Below are positions 1 to 9,975 of a stretch of DNA of 64,000 nucleotides, piece after piece. The position numbers were made by a program, and so were the translations under genes. Where the stretch lies: the NCBI RefSeq assembly GCF_001654495.1, contig NZ_CP015849.1, positions 1,199,001 to 1,263,000 on the forward strand, given 5' to 3'. Under the pieces are notes generated by a model. The model worked only from the letters and a program-made list of their open reading frames with translations, was not told the DNA's origin and made no database searches. This DNA comes from Streptomyces sp. SAT1. GTDB taxonomy: Bacteria > Actinomycetota > Actinomycetes > Streptomycetales > Streptomycetaceae. Positions within the stretch are counted from its first letter, which is position 1. Every line of letters starts with the position of its first letter.

Positions 1-87
1 GACGGCGAGATACCCGGACTCCGGGTGAGCCGCCCCACCCTGGAGGACGTCTACCTCCGGCTGACCGGACAGGAGAACACCCGATGA
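1..87 (+). CDS. ABC transporter ATP-binding protein, C-terminal end (partial)
   Basis: Only the last 28 codons are in the window; the frame runs open from base 1 to TGA at 85-87. The C-terminal segment PTLEDVYLRLTG is typical of DrrA-type ATPases of ABC-2 exporters, where this tail follows the nucleotide-binding domain. The stop overlaps the ATG at 84 of the next frame (ATGA), the usual sign of translational coupling with the partner permease. Walker motifs lie outside the window, so the substrate cannot be judged. The call rests on the tail motif plus the adjacent permease. Confidence 0.75.
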   Translation, partial: DGEIPGLRVSRPTLEDVYLRLTGQENTR

Positions 88-215
88 CCACCACCGCGGC
101 CCCCGACGGAGGGACCCTGGCGCGCGACGCGGATCCGCGGCCGCCGGGGGCGTGAGGCCTGGGACTGGCCCGGGGCGCCCTGGAGATCAAGCAGTTCTTC
201 CGGCAGCGCGAGCAG

Positions 216-938
216 GTGGTGTTCACCTTCGCCTTCCCGGTGGTCTTCCTGTTCCTGTTCGCCTCGATCTTCCACGACGCCGTCCAGGGCACCGGCATCA
301 CCGCCTCGCAGCTGTACGTCCCCGCGATGATGGCGTCGGGCATCATGTCGACGAGCTTCCAGTCGCTGGGCGTCTCGATCGCCGTGGAGCGGGACGAGAA
401 GGCGCTGCGCCGGCTGCGCGGCACGCCCATGCCCCCGGCCGCCTACTTCCTGGGCAAGATCTGGCTGGTGCTGGTCACCGGGGTCCTGGAGACGGCGGTC
501 CTGCTGCTCGTCGGGACGACGGTCTACGGTGTCGACCTGCCCACGGACGCGGTCCGCTGGTTCCACTTCGCCTGGATCTTCGTGCTCGGCCTGACCGGGT
601 GCGCGCTGCTGGGCATCGCGATCAGCTCGGTGCCCCGGTCGGCGAAGAGTGCCACCTCCGTGGTCGTCCTGCCGTTCCTGGTGCTCCAGTTCGTCTCCGG
701 GGTCTACATCTCGGTCAGCACCATCCCGGACTGGATGCTGGACGTCGGCGCCCTCTTCCCGCTCAAGTGGCTCTGCCAGGGCCTGCGCGGGGTGTTCCTG
801 CCCGACTCGGCCCGGGTGCTGGAGCAGGCGGGCTCCTGGGAGTTCGGGCGGATCGCGCTGGTGCTGGCGGCCTGGTGCGCCGGCGGGCTGGTGCTGTGCC
901 TGCTGACGTTCCGCTGGAAGGACCGGCGTACGGGCTGA
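216..938 (+). CDS. ABC-2 type (DrrB-like) permease; upstream part broken by an in-frame TGA
   Basis: The 240-residue frame has about six hydrophobic segments and the layout of an ABC-2 membrane exporter subunit, pairing with the ATPase just upstream. Homology clearly begins earlier: codons 156-215 read as the expected amphipathic N-terminus (GLGLARGALEIKQFFRQREQ). The natural start should be the ATG at 84, overlapping the ATPase stop, but that frame hits TGA at 153-155 after 23 codons. Between the TGA and 216 there is no ATG, GTG or TTG in frame. The GTG at 216 has no Shine-Dalgarno sequence and falls at the edge of the first membrane helix. So this may be a nonsense-mutated pseudogene, a sequencing error, or a reinitiated short form. 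Family assignment is confident; functionality is not. Confidence 0.65.
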   Translation: MVFTFAFPVVFLFLFASIFHDAVQGTGITASQLYVPAMMASGIMSTSFQSLGVSIAVERDEKALRRLRGTPMPPAAYFLGKIWLVLVTGVLETAVLLLVGTTVYGVDLPTDAVRWFHFAWIFVLGLTGCALLGIAISSVPRSAKSATSVVVLPFLVLQFVSGVYISVSTIPDWMLDVGALFPLKWLCQGLRGVFLPDSARVLEQAGSWEFGRIALVLAAWCAGGLVLCLLTFRWKDRRTG

Positions 939-1002
939 CGGGGACGGCGGCGCGGCCCGTGAAGCGCGCCGCCCGGACGGCCAGGTCGTGCCGCCGTGAA
1001 CG

Positions 1003-1046
1003 GCGGCGGGCGCCGGGTGCCCGTCAAGGCTCCCGGCGCCCGCCGC
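1003..1046. terminator. Bidirectional stem-loop terminator
   Basis: A 15-bp perfect inverted repeat (1003-1017 with 1032-1046) encloses a 14-nt loop. It lies between the convergent ABC permease and hisS, so it can end transcripts from both sides. There is no U-tract, as is common in Streptomyces. Confidence 0.75.
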
Positions 1047-1062
1047 GCGCTCTTCCGGCCGC

Positions 1063-2325
1063 TCAGCCGAGCCGCGACTCCAGCTCCGCCACGACCTCGT
1101 TGACGGCGATCGCCGTCTGCTCGCCGGACTCCATGTCCTTGAGCTGGACGACGCCGTCGGCGAGGTCGCGCTCACCGGCGACCAGGGTGAAGCGGGCGCC
1201 GCTGCGGTTGGCGTTCTTCATCGCTCCCTTGAGGCCCTTGTGCCCGTAGGAGAAGTCCGCCGCGACGCCCACCTTGCGCAGCTCGGTGACCTTGGCGAAC
1301 AGCACCCGGCGCGCCTCCTCGCCGAGCGGGACGGCGAAGACGCTGGTGGCGGGGGGCAGGCGGAGTTCGACGCCCTCCGCCTGGAGGGCCAGGACGGTGC
1401 GGTCCACGCCGAGCGCCCAGCCGACCGAGGGCAGCGCGGGGCCGCCGATCATCTCGGACAGGCCGTCGTAGCGGCCGCCGCCGCCGACCGCGGACTGCGA
1501 GCCGAGGCCGTCGTGGACGAACTCGAAGGTGGTGCGGGTGTAGTAGTCCAGGCCGCGGACCAGCTTGGGGTCGTCCTCGAAGGAGACGCCCGCCGCCGTG
1601 ATCAGCTCGCGCACCTCCTCGTGGTACGTCTTGCAGGCGTCGCACAGGTAGTCGCGCAGCAGCGGGGCGTCGGTGAGCTGCTTCTGCACGTCGGGACGCT
1701 TGTCGTCGAGCACGCGCAGCGGGTTGATCTCCGCCCGGCGCAGCGTGTCCTCGTCCAGGTCGAGGCCGCGCAGGAAGTCCTGGAGGGCGGCCCGGTAGAC
1801 CGGGCGGCACTCCTTGTCGCCGAGGCTGTTGAGCAGGATGCGGAAGTCGCTCAGGCCCAGCGAGCGGTACGCCTGGTCGGCGAGGATGATCAGCTCGGCG
1901 TCCAGGGCCGGGTCCTCGGCGCCGATGGCCTCCGCGCCGACCTGCGAGAAGTGGCGGTAACGGCCCTTCTGCGGGCGCTCGTAGCGGTAGTACGAGCCGG
2001 AGTACCAGAGCTTGACGGGGAGGTTGCCCGCCTTGTGCAGGTTGGCCTCCAGGGCGGCGCGCAGCACGGAGGCGGTGCCCTCGGGACGCAGGGCGAGCTG
2101 GTCACCGCCCTTGGTCTCGAAGGCGTACATCTCCTTGGTCACGATGTCGGTGGACTCGCCGACACCGCGGGCGAACAGCTCGACGTTCTCGAAGCCGGGC
2201 GTCTCGACGTATCCGTAGCCGGAGTTGCGCAGCGGGGCGGCGATGGCCTCGCGGACCGCCAGGTAGGTCGCGGAGTCCGGGGGGATCAGGTCGTACGTGC
2301 CCTTGGGGGCCTTGAAGGTGCTCAC
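1063..2325 (-). CDS. hisS: Histidine--tRNA ligase
   Basis: Charges tRNA-His with histidine in the cytoplasm (class II aminoacyl-tRNA synthetase). The 420-residue length is normal for bacterial HisRS. It opens with the characteristic [13 protein letters not shown] segment, followed by class II motif 2 ([16 protein letters not shown]), the histidine-binding [15 protein letters not shown] segment and the C-terminal anticodon-binding domain. The GTG at 2325 is chosen because the conserved N-terminus starts right there; the frame upstream is only a shadow of the next gene. It starts 11 bases downstream of the MBL hydrolase stop on the same strand, so the two are probably co-transcribed. Confidence 0.97.
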   Translation of the reverse strand: MSTFKAPKGTYDLIPPDSATYLAVREAIAAPLRNSGYGYVETPGFENVELFARGVGESTDIVTKEMYAFETKGGDQLALRPEGTASVLRAALEANLHKAGNLPVKLWYSGSYYRYERPQKGRYRHFSQVGAEAIGAEDPALDAELIILADQAYRSLGLSDFRILLNSLGDKECRPVYRAALQDFLRGLDLDEDTLRRAEINPLRVLDDKRPDVQKQLTDAPLLRDYLCDACKTYHEEVRELITAAGVSFEDDPKLVRGLDYYTRTTFEFVHDGLGSQSAVGGGGRYDGLSEMIGGPALPSVGWALGVDRTVLALQAEGVELRLPPATSVFAVPLGEEARRVLFAKVTELRKVGVAADFSYGHKGLKGAMKNANRSGARFTLVAGERDLADGVVQLKDMESGEQTAIAVNEVVAELESRLG

Positions 2326-2336
2326 GAAGTCTCTCG

Positions 2337-3053
2337 TCACATTCCTCGTCGGGGAGCCTCGCCGGCGCCGTGCTCGCGGCGGCCGGCGGCCACCTGCCGC
2401 AGATACGGGTTGGCGGCGCGCTCCTGGCCGATGGTCGTCTGGGGGCCGTGGCCGGACAGCACCACGGTCGAGTCGTCGAGCGGCAGGCACACGCGGGCCA
2501 GCGAGTCGAGGATCTCGGCCATGTCGCCGCCGGGCAGGTCGGTGCGTCCGATGGAGCCGGCGAAGAGCAGATCCCCGGAGAAGAAGACCGACGGGATGTC
2601 CGCGGTCTCGGGCATCCGGAAGGTCACCGACCCCTTGGTATGGCCGGGGGCGTGCGCGACGGAGAACTCCAGGCCGGCCAGCTCCAGCCGCGCGCCGTCG
2701 GTCAGCTCCTCGACGTCGTCGGGCTCGCCCACGGTCAGCTCGCCCATCAGCGGCGCCCCGATGGAACGGCCGAGGGCCTTCTCGGGGTCGCTCATCATGT
2801 ACCGGTCGGCCGGGTGGATCCAGGCCGGTACGCCGTGCGCGCCGCACACGGGGACGACCGAGGCCACATGATCGATGTGGCCGTGGGTGAGGACGACGGC
2901 GACGGGCTTGAGCCGATGCTTCTTCAGCGCTTCCTCGACTCCCTGGGCGGCCTGGTGGCCGGGGTCGATGATCACGCACTCCTCACCGGCGGCGGGGGCG
3001 ACGAGGTAGCAGTTCGTCCCCCAGGCCCCGGCGGGGAACCCGGCAATGAGCAC
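2337..3053 (-). CDS. MBL-fold metallo-hydrolase (glyoxalase II-like)
   Basis: A 238-residue metallo-beta-lactamase fold protein, the size of small glyoxalase II-like hydrolases. The zinc-binding THGHIDH motif is at residues 56-62, further metal ligands are visible in HAPGHTKG and SGDLLF, and the late His is in LSGHGPQT. The family hydrolyses thioesters or similar esters, but the substrate cannot be told from sequence. The same gene sits next to hisS and relA in mycobacteria (Rv2581c, from memory), so it belongs to an ancient neighbourhood. ATG start at 3053; divergent from the cyclophilin gene with a 179-bp intergenic region. Confidence 0.85.
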   Translation of the reverse strand: MLIAGFPAGAWGTNCYLVAPAAGEECVIIDPGHQAAQGVEEALKKHRLKPVAVVLTHGHIDHVASVVPVCGAHGVPAWIHPADRYMMSDPEKALGRSIGAPLMGELTVGEPDDVEELTDGARLELAGLEFSVAHAPGHTKGSVTFRMPETADIPSVFFSGDLLFAGSIGRTDLPGGDMAEILDSLARVCLPLDDSTVVLSGHGPQTTIGQERAANPYLRQVAAGRREHGAGEAPRRGM

Positions 3054-3232
3054 GATCGTCCTTCGTTTGTGTCGATACGGGCGGGCATCGGGTGACCGCG
3101 CCCGCGGTCAGAGACTACCGGCGCTGCCGGATCCTCAGCGAACCCATATACGGTACGGGGCACACACGGGCGACCGGCTCACCGGCCGCGCGGGTGCCGG
3201 TCGACATTCCAGACGCATGAGGAGAGAACCCG

Positions 3233-4057
3233 GTGGTCAGCCAGGAGCAGCGGCGGCGTCAGCTCGCCCGGGAGAAGTTCTTGCGGCAGCAGCAGCGGCG
3301 CACCGCCGCGCGGCGCAAGGCACGCACGCGCAACTCCGTGATCGCGTCGGTGCTCGGCGTGGTCGTCATCGGTGGTGTCGCGTTGTACTCGACCGGGGCG
3401 CTCAAGAGCGACAAGGACGACAAGGCGAACGCGAGCGCGGACGTCTCCGCGAGCCCGTCGGCCAGCCCCAAGGCACCGGACCCGTGCGCGAAGCCGGCCG
3501 CGGGCTCGGTGGCGAAGCTGAGCTGGAAGAAGGAGCCGGCGATGTCGATCGACACGTCGGCGAAGTACACGATGAAGCTCGCCACCACGTGCGGTGACAT
3601 CGACATGTCGCTGAAGGCGTCCGCCGCTCCGCACACCGTCAACTCGTTCGACTTCCTGGCCGGGAAGGGCTTCTTCGACCACACGAAGTGCCACCGGCTC
3701 ACCACGAACGGGATCTACGTGCTCCAGTGCGGCGACCCGACCGGTACGGGCACGGGCGGCCCCGGTTACACGATCCCGGACGAGAACCTCAAGGACGCCA
3801 GCCTCAAGGGCAACGTCTATCCGGCCGGCACGGTCGCGATGGCGAACACCGGGCAGAAGCACACCGGGGGCAGCCAGTTCTTCCTCGTGTACCAGAACAG
3901 CCAGCTGCCGCCCAACTACGCACCGTTCGGTACGATTTCCCAGTCGGGCCTCACGGTGCTGAAGAAGATCGCCGCCGCGGGTGAGAACTCGGGCGCCGGC
4001 GACGGCGCCCCGAACGCGACGGTCGTGATCAACAAGGCCACGGTCACGAAGTCCTGA
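3233..4057 (+). CDS. Membrane-anchored cyclophilin-type peptidyl-prolyl isomerase
   Basis: A 274-residue protein: a very basic, Gln/Arg-rich cytoplasmic N-terminus (1-34), one membrane helix (about 35-53), a Ser/Ala/Lys-rich linker, then a cyclophilin domain from about residue 100. Cyclophilin landmarks include FFDHTKCHRLT, the GTVAMANTG segment, GGSQFFLVY and the FGTIS strand. It should catalyse prolyl cis-trans isomerisation outside the membrane, helping exported proteins fold. The GTG at 3233 follows GAGGAGAG at good spacing. The position matches the ppiB-like gene beside relA in mycobacteria. The extracellular localisation is inferred from topology (positive-inside rule). Confidence 0.9.
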   Translation: MVSQEQRRRQLAREKFLRQQQRRTAARRKARTRNSVIASVLGVVVIGGVALYSTGALKSDKDDKANASADVSASPSASPKAPDPCAKPAAGSVAKLSWKKEPAMSIDTSAKYTMKLATTCGDIDMSLKASAAPHTVNSFDFLAGKGFFDHTKCHRLTTNGIYVLQCGDPTGTGTGGPGYTIPDENLKDASLKGNVYPAGTVAMANTGQKHTGGSQFFLVYQNSQLPPNYAPFGTISQSGLTVLKKIAAAGENSGAGDGAPNATVVINKATVTKS

Positions 4058-4141
4058 CCGTCAACCGCGCGATTTCGGTCGCGCTGGATGCGGACAGGAA
4101 ACCCGCTGGTCGCCTATGTTGGCCGTGACGAAACTGTGGAC

Positions 4142-4188
4142 GATGCCCGGGGGAGCCTCCAGAGCCCCCCGCAGGCATCATGTGGAGG
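4142..4188 (+). promoter_or_regulatory. 5'-leader hairpin with anti-Shine-Dalgarno loop ahead of the DUF349 gene
   Basis: An imperfect hairpin (4142-4179) lies directly before the ribosome-binding site. GATGCC (4142-4147) pairs with GGCATC (4174-4179), and CGGGGG (4148-4153) pairs with CCCCCG (4166-4171), with a two-base bulge. The loop contains CCTCC (4156-4160), an exact complement of the GGAGG Shine-Dalgarno sequence at 4184-4188. The hairpin and a loop/SD pairing could be alternative folds that control translation. I recognise no Rfam class; this is a structural inference. Confidence 0.4.
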
Positions 4189-4195
4189 AGGCGCT

Positions 4196-5425
4196 GTGAG
4201 CAGCGACCCGTGGGGCCGCGTCGACGAGACGGGGACCGTGTACGTGCGGACGGCCGAGGGCGAGCAGGTCGTCGGTTCCTGGCAGGCCGGCTCCCCCGAT
4301 GAGGCACTGGCCTACTTCGAGCGCAAGTACGAGGGCCTGGTGGTCGAGATCGGCCTGCTCGAGAAGCGCGTACGCACCACCGATCTGTCGGCGAAGGACG
4401 CCCAGGCCGCCGTCGACCACCTCCGGGAGCAGGTCGACGCGCATCACGCGGTCGGTGATCTGGCCGCCCTGCGCAGCCGCCTGGACAAGCTGGTCGAGAC
4501 CGTCGAGTCGCGGCGCGAGGAGCGCAAGGCGCAGCGCGCCCGGCAGGCGGACGAGGCCCGGCACGCCAAGGAGGCGCTGGTCACCGAGGCGGAGGAGCTG
4601 GCCGGGTCGGACCAGTGGCGGGCGGCCGGTGAGCGGCTGCGCGCGCTGGTGGACACCTGGAAGGGGCTGCCGCGCCTGGACCGCAAGTCCGACGACGAGC
4701 TGTGGCACCGCTTCTCGCACGCGCGCTCGGCGTTCTCCAAGCGGCGCAAGGCGCACTTCGCGCAGCTGGACGCGCAGCGCGAGGAGGCGCGCCGGATCAA
4801 GGAGCGGCTGGTCGCCGAGGCCGAGGCGCTGTCGGGCTCGACGGACTGGGGCGCCACGGCGGCCCGGTACCGCGAGCTGATGGCGGAGTGGAAGGCCGCG
4901 GGGCGTGCGCAGCGCGAGCACGAGGACGACCTGTGGAACCGCTTCCGTGGCGCCCAGGACGTGTTCTTCGCCGCGCGCGGTTCGGTCTTCGCCGAACGGG
5001 ACGCCGAGCAGTCGGAGAACCTGAAGCTGAAGGAGGAGCTGGCCGAGGAGGCGGAGAAGCTGCTGCCGATCGGTGATCTCAAGGCCGCGCGTGCCGCCTT
5101 CCGTTCGATCAACGAGCGCTGGGAGGCCGTCGGCCATGTGCCGCGGGACGCCCGTCCGCGGGTCGAGGGCCGGATGCACACGGTCGAGCGGGCCCTCCAG
5201 GAGGCCGAGGAGAGCGAGTGGCGCCGGACGAACCCGGAGGCACGCGCGCGTGCCGAGGGTCTGACCGGTCAGCTCCAGGCCGCCGTGGACAAGCTGCGGG
5301 GCCAGATCGAGCAGGCGCGGGCGCAGGGCAACAACGCGCGGGCCGACAAGCTGGAGAAGGAGCTGTCGGGCCGCCAGGCGCTGCTGGACCAGGCTCTGAA
5401 GGGCCTCCAGGAGTTCGGCGGCTGA
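4196..5425 (+). CDS. DUF349 domain-containing coiled-coil protein
   Basis: A 409-residue, highly charged helical protein with several DUF349 repeats, seen as recurring W-x(3)-R-YR/LR-x-L-x(2)-W-K and DDELW/DDLWNRF segments around residues 135-320, followed by a C-terminal coiled coil rich in Glu, Gln and Arg. The N-terminal 45 residues (DPWGRVDETGTVYVRT) form a separate conserved beta-rich piece. No enzymatic motif is visible and the molecular role is unknown. The GTG at 4196 is preferred because GGAGG is 7 bases upstream; a longer frame from 4088 has no SD and would run through the hairpin. A perfect 22-bp terminator follows. Confidence 0.85.
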   Translation: MSSDPWGRVDETGTVYVRTAEGEQVVGSWQAGSPDEALAYFERKYEGLVVEIGLLEKRVRTTDLSAKDAQAAVDHLREQVDAHHAVGDLAALRSRLDKLVETVESRREERKAQRARQADEARHAKEALVTEAEELAGSDQWRAAGERLRALVDTWKGLPRLDRKSDDELWHRFSHARSAFSKRRKAHFAQLDAQREEARRIKERLVAEAEALSGSTDWGATAARYRELMAEWKAAGRAQREHEDDLWNRFRGAQDVFFAARGSVFAERDAEQSENLKLKEELAEEAEKLLPIGDLKAARAAFRSINERWEAVGHVPRDARPRVEGRMHTVERALQEAEESEWRRTNPEARARAEGLTGQLQAAVDKLRGQIEQARAQGNNARADKLEKELSGRQALLDQALKGLQEFGG

Positions 5426-5440
5426 GCGCGGCGCGCAGGA

Positions 5441-5491
5441 CAGACGGCGAGAGGGCCCCGTACACGCCGTACGGGGCCCTCTCGCCGTCTG
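5441..5491. terminator. Perfect 22-bp bidirectional terminator
   Basis: 5441-5462 and 5470-5491 are perfectly complementary with a 7-nt loop. It separates the convergent DUF349 gene and relA and is one of the strongest stems in the window. Confidence 0.9.
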
Positions 5492-5587
5492 CCGTCGCCT
5501 TCCCGGTGCTCCGGGCGCCCGGGAGGCTGCCGGGGCGGCTGAGGTGCCTGGGAGGCTCCCGGGCCGGCTGGGACCGGTGTGGGCTGA

Positions 5588-8116
<2,529 letters not shown>

Positions 8117-8235
8117 GAGGACTCCTCGTGCGCGATCCGGGTGCCCCGGTCAGGCTCCGGAGGTCCCATGGTAGCGATCCCGGGCTCCCGGATCGCCTTC
8201 AGCCCGGTGCGCGGGCCGTTCACCGGGGAAAACGC

Positions 8236-8272
8236 ACGGGACGGGCGCCGGATTCCTCCGGGCCCGTCCCGT
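8236..8272 (-). terminator. Stem-loop terminator downstream of apt
   Basis: 11-bp perfect inverted repeat (8236-8246 with 8262-8272), with partial pairing inside the loop. It lies between the apt stop and the relA start, so it probably ends the secD-secF-apt transcript. Confidence 0.75.
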
Positions 8273-8313
8273 CGCTGCCGTACGGGCGTCACGCGGGTGT
8301 GCGTGCGCCGTGC

Positions 8314-8853
8314 TCAGACCTGGAGCAGTGCCTCCAGCGGGGCGCCGTCCAGGGCGGCGCCCAGGCGGGCGCGGCCCTGGAGGAAGCCCAGTTCCATCAG
8401 GACCGCGACACCGGCGACATCGGCGCCCGCGCGGCGGATGAGCTGGAGCGACGCCTCGGCGGTGCCGCCGGTGGCGAGGACGTCGTCGACGACCAGGACG
8501 CGGTCGGCGGCGGTCAGGTCCTCGGCGTGCACCTCGATCTCGGCCGAGCCGTACTCCAGCTCGTAGGCCTGGCGGAGGGTGGCTCCGGGGAGCTTGCCGG
8601 CCTTGCGCACCGGGATGAAGCCGAGGCCCGCCCGCAGGGCGACCGGGGCGCCCAGGATGAAGCCGCGCGCCTCCAGGCCGACGACCTTGGTCGCACCCTG
8701 GCGGGTGGCGATCTCCGCCAGTGCCTCGGTGAGCGCGGAGAAGGCCGCCGGGTCGGCGAGCAGCGGGGTGATGTCCTTGAACACCACCCCCGGCTCCGGG
8801 TAGTCCGTGACATCGCGGATCCGGCTGAGCAGCAGTTCCCGGATGTCGGTCAT
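8314..8853 (-). CDS. apt: Adenine phosphoribosyltransferase
   Basis: Converts adenine plus PRPP to AMP (purine salvage, cytoplasm). The 179 residues are typical. The PRPP-binding signature VLVVDDVLATGGT is at residues 119-131, and the FKDITPLL and LEARGFI segments are family hallmarks. The ATG at 8853 overlaps the secF stop (ATGA), giving translational coupling; the yajC/secD/secF/apt/relA order is the same in many actinobacteria. Confidence 0.96.
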   Translation of the reverse strand: MTDIRELLLSRIRDVTDYPEPGVVFKDITPLLADPAAFSALTEALAEIATRQGATKVVGLEARGFILGAPVALRAGLGFIPVRKAGKLPGATLRQAYELEYGSAEIEVHAEDLTAADRVLVVDDVLATGGTAEASLQLIRRAGADVAGVAVLMELGFLQGRARLGAALDGAPLEALLQV

Positions 8854-9974
8854 CGGCGCTTCCCGGAGGGTCGGCCCCGGCCCCGGCTGCGGGCGGCGGG
8901 CTGGTTGCGCGGGCCGACCACGGCGGGGGCCGCGTCCTCGGCCTCGTCGTCGTAGGACCCGTCGTCCACGGTGCCCTCGGCCGTCACCGGGGTGCCCTCG
9001 GCGGCGGCCTGGGCGCGCTTGGCCAGGACGCGCTTCCTGAGGGCCTTCATCTGCGGCTCGTGCTCCTTGAGGTCGGCGACGAGCGGCGTGGCGATGAAGA
9101 TCGAGGAGTACGCGCCGGCGGCCAGACCGACGAACAGCGACAGCGAGATGTCGTTGAGCATGCCCGCGCCGAGCGCGCCGCCGCCGATGAACAGCAGGCC
9201 CGCCACCGGCAGCAGTGCCACCACGGTGGTGTTGATGGAGCGCATCAGGGTGCCGTTGATGGAGCGGTTGGCGAGGTCGCTGTAGGTCCAGCGGGTCTGC
9301 TTGGTGATGTCCTTCGTCTGCTCCTTGAGGCTGTCGAAGACGACGACCGTGTCGTAGAGCGAGTAGCCGAGGATGGTGAGCAGACCGATCACCGTGCCGG
9401 GGGTGACCTCGAAGCCGACGAGGGCGTAGATACCGGTGGTGATCGTGATGTCGTGGATCAGGGCGACCAGGGCGGCGACGGCCATGCGCCACTCGAAGGC
9501 GATCGCCAGGTAGATCACGACCAGGACCATGAAGATCGCCAGGCCCTGCCAGGCCTTGTTGGCGATCTGCTCGCCCCAGCTGGGACCGACCAGGTCGGCG
9601 TTGATCTGCTCGCCGCTGACCTTCAGGTCCTTGGCCAGCGCGTCCTTGATCTCGTCGGACTTGCCGGTCTCGATGCCGGCGATCTGGATGCGCAGGCTGC
9701 CGTCACCGAGCTTCTGCACGATCGCGTCGTGCCCGGAGGCGTCCTCCGCGAACGTCTCGGCCTGGCTGACCGAGGCGGTCATGTGCTTGGGGGTGGTGAA
9801 GACCGCTCCGCCCTGGAACTCGATGCCCATGTTCAGGCCGCGCACCGCCAGGCCGAGGATGGCCGTGATGGTGATCAGGATGGAGATGCCGTACCAGAGC
9901 TTGCGGTTCTTGACGAAGTCGTAGCCGACCTCGCCGCGGTGGAGTCGGGCGCCGAGGCTGCCGGGCTTGGACAT
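8850..9974 (-). CDS. secF: Protein translocase subunit SecF
   Basis: Membrane component of the SecDF complex that uses proton motive force to help pull preproteins through SecYEG. The 374-residue protein has a first membrane helix near residues 31-50, the conserved GIEFQGG periplasmic start, and a C-terminal bundle of five helices (one carries DITITTGIYALVG; another segment reads RSINTTVVALLPV). A charged, disordered C-terminal tail follows. It starts 1 base after the secD stop and overlaps apt by 4 bases, so the three genes form an operon. Confidence 0.97.
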   Translation of the reverse strand: MSKPGSLGARLHRGEVGYDFVKNRKLWYGISILITITAILGLAVRGLNMGIEFQGGAVFTTPKHMTASVSQAETFAEDASGHDAIVQKLGDGSLRIQIAGIETGKSDEIKDALAKDLKVSGEQINADLVGPSWGEQIANKAWQGLAIFMVLVVIYLAIAFEWRMAVAALVALIHDITITTGIYALVGFEVTPGTVIGLLTILGYSLYDTVVVFDSLKEQTKDITKQTRWTYSDLANRSINGTLMRSINTTVVALLPVAGLLFIGGGALGAGMLNDISLSLFVGLAAGAYSSIFIATPLVADLKEHEPQMKALRKRVLAKRAQAAAEGTPVTAEGTVDDGSYDDEAEDAAPAVVGPRNQPAARSRGRGRPSGKRR

Positions 9975-9975
9975 C

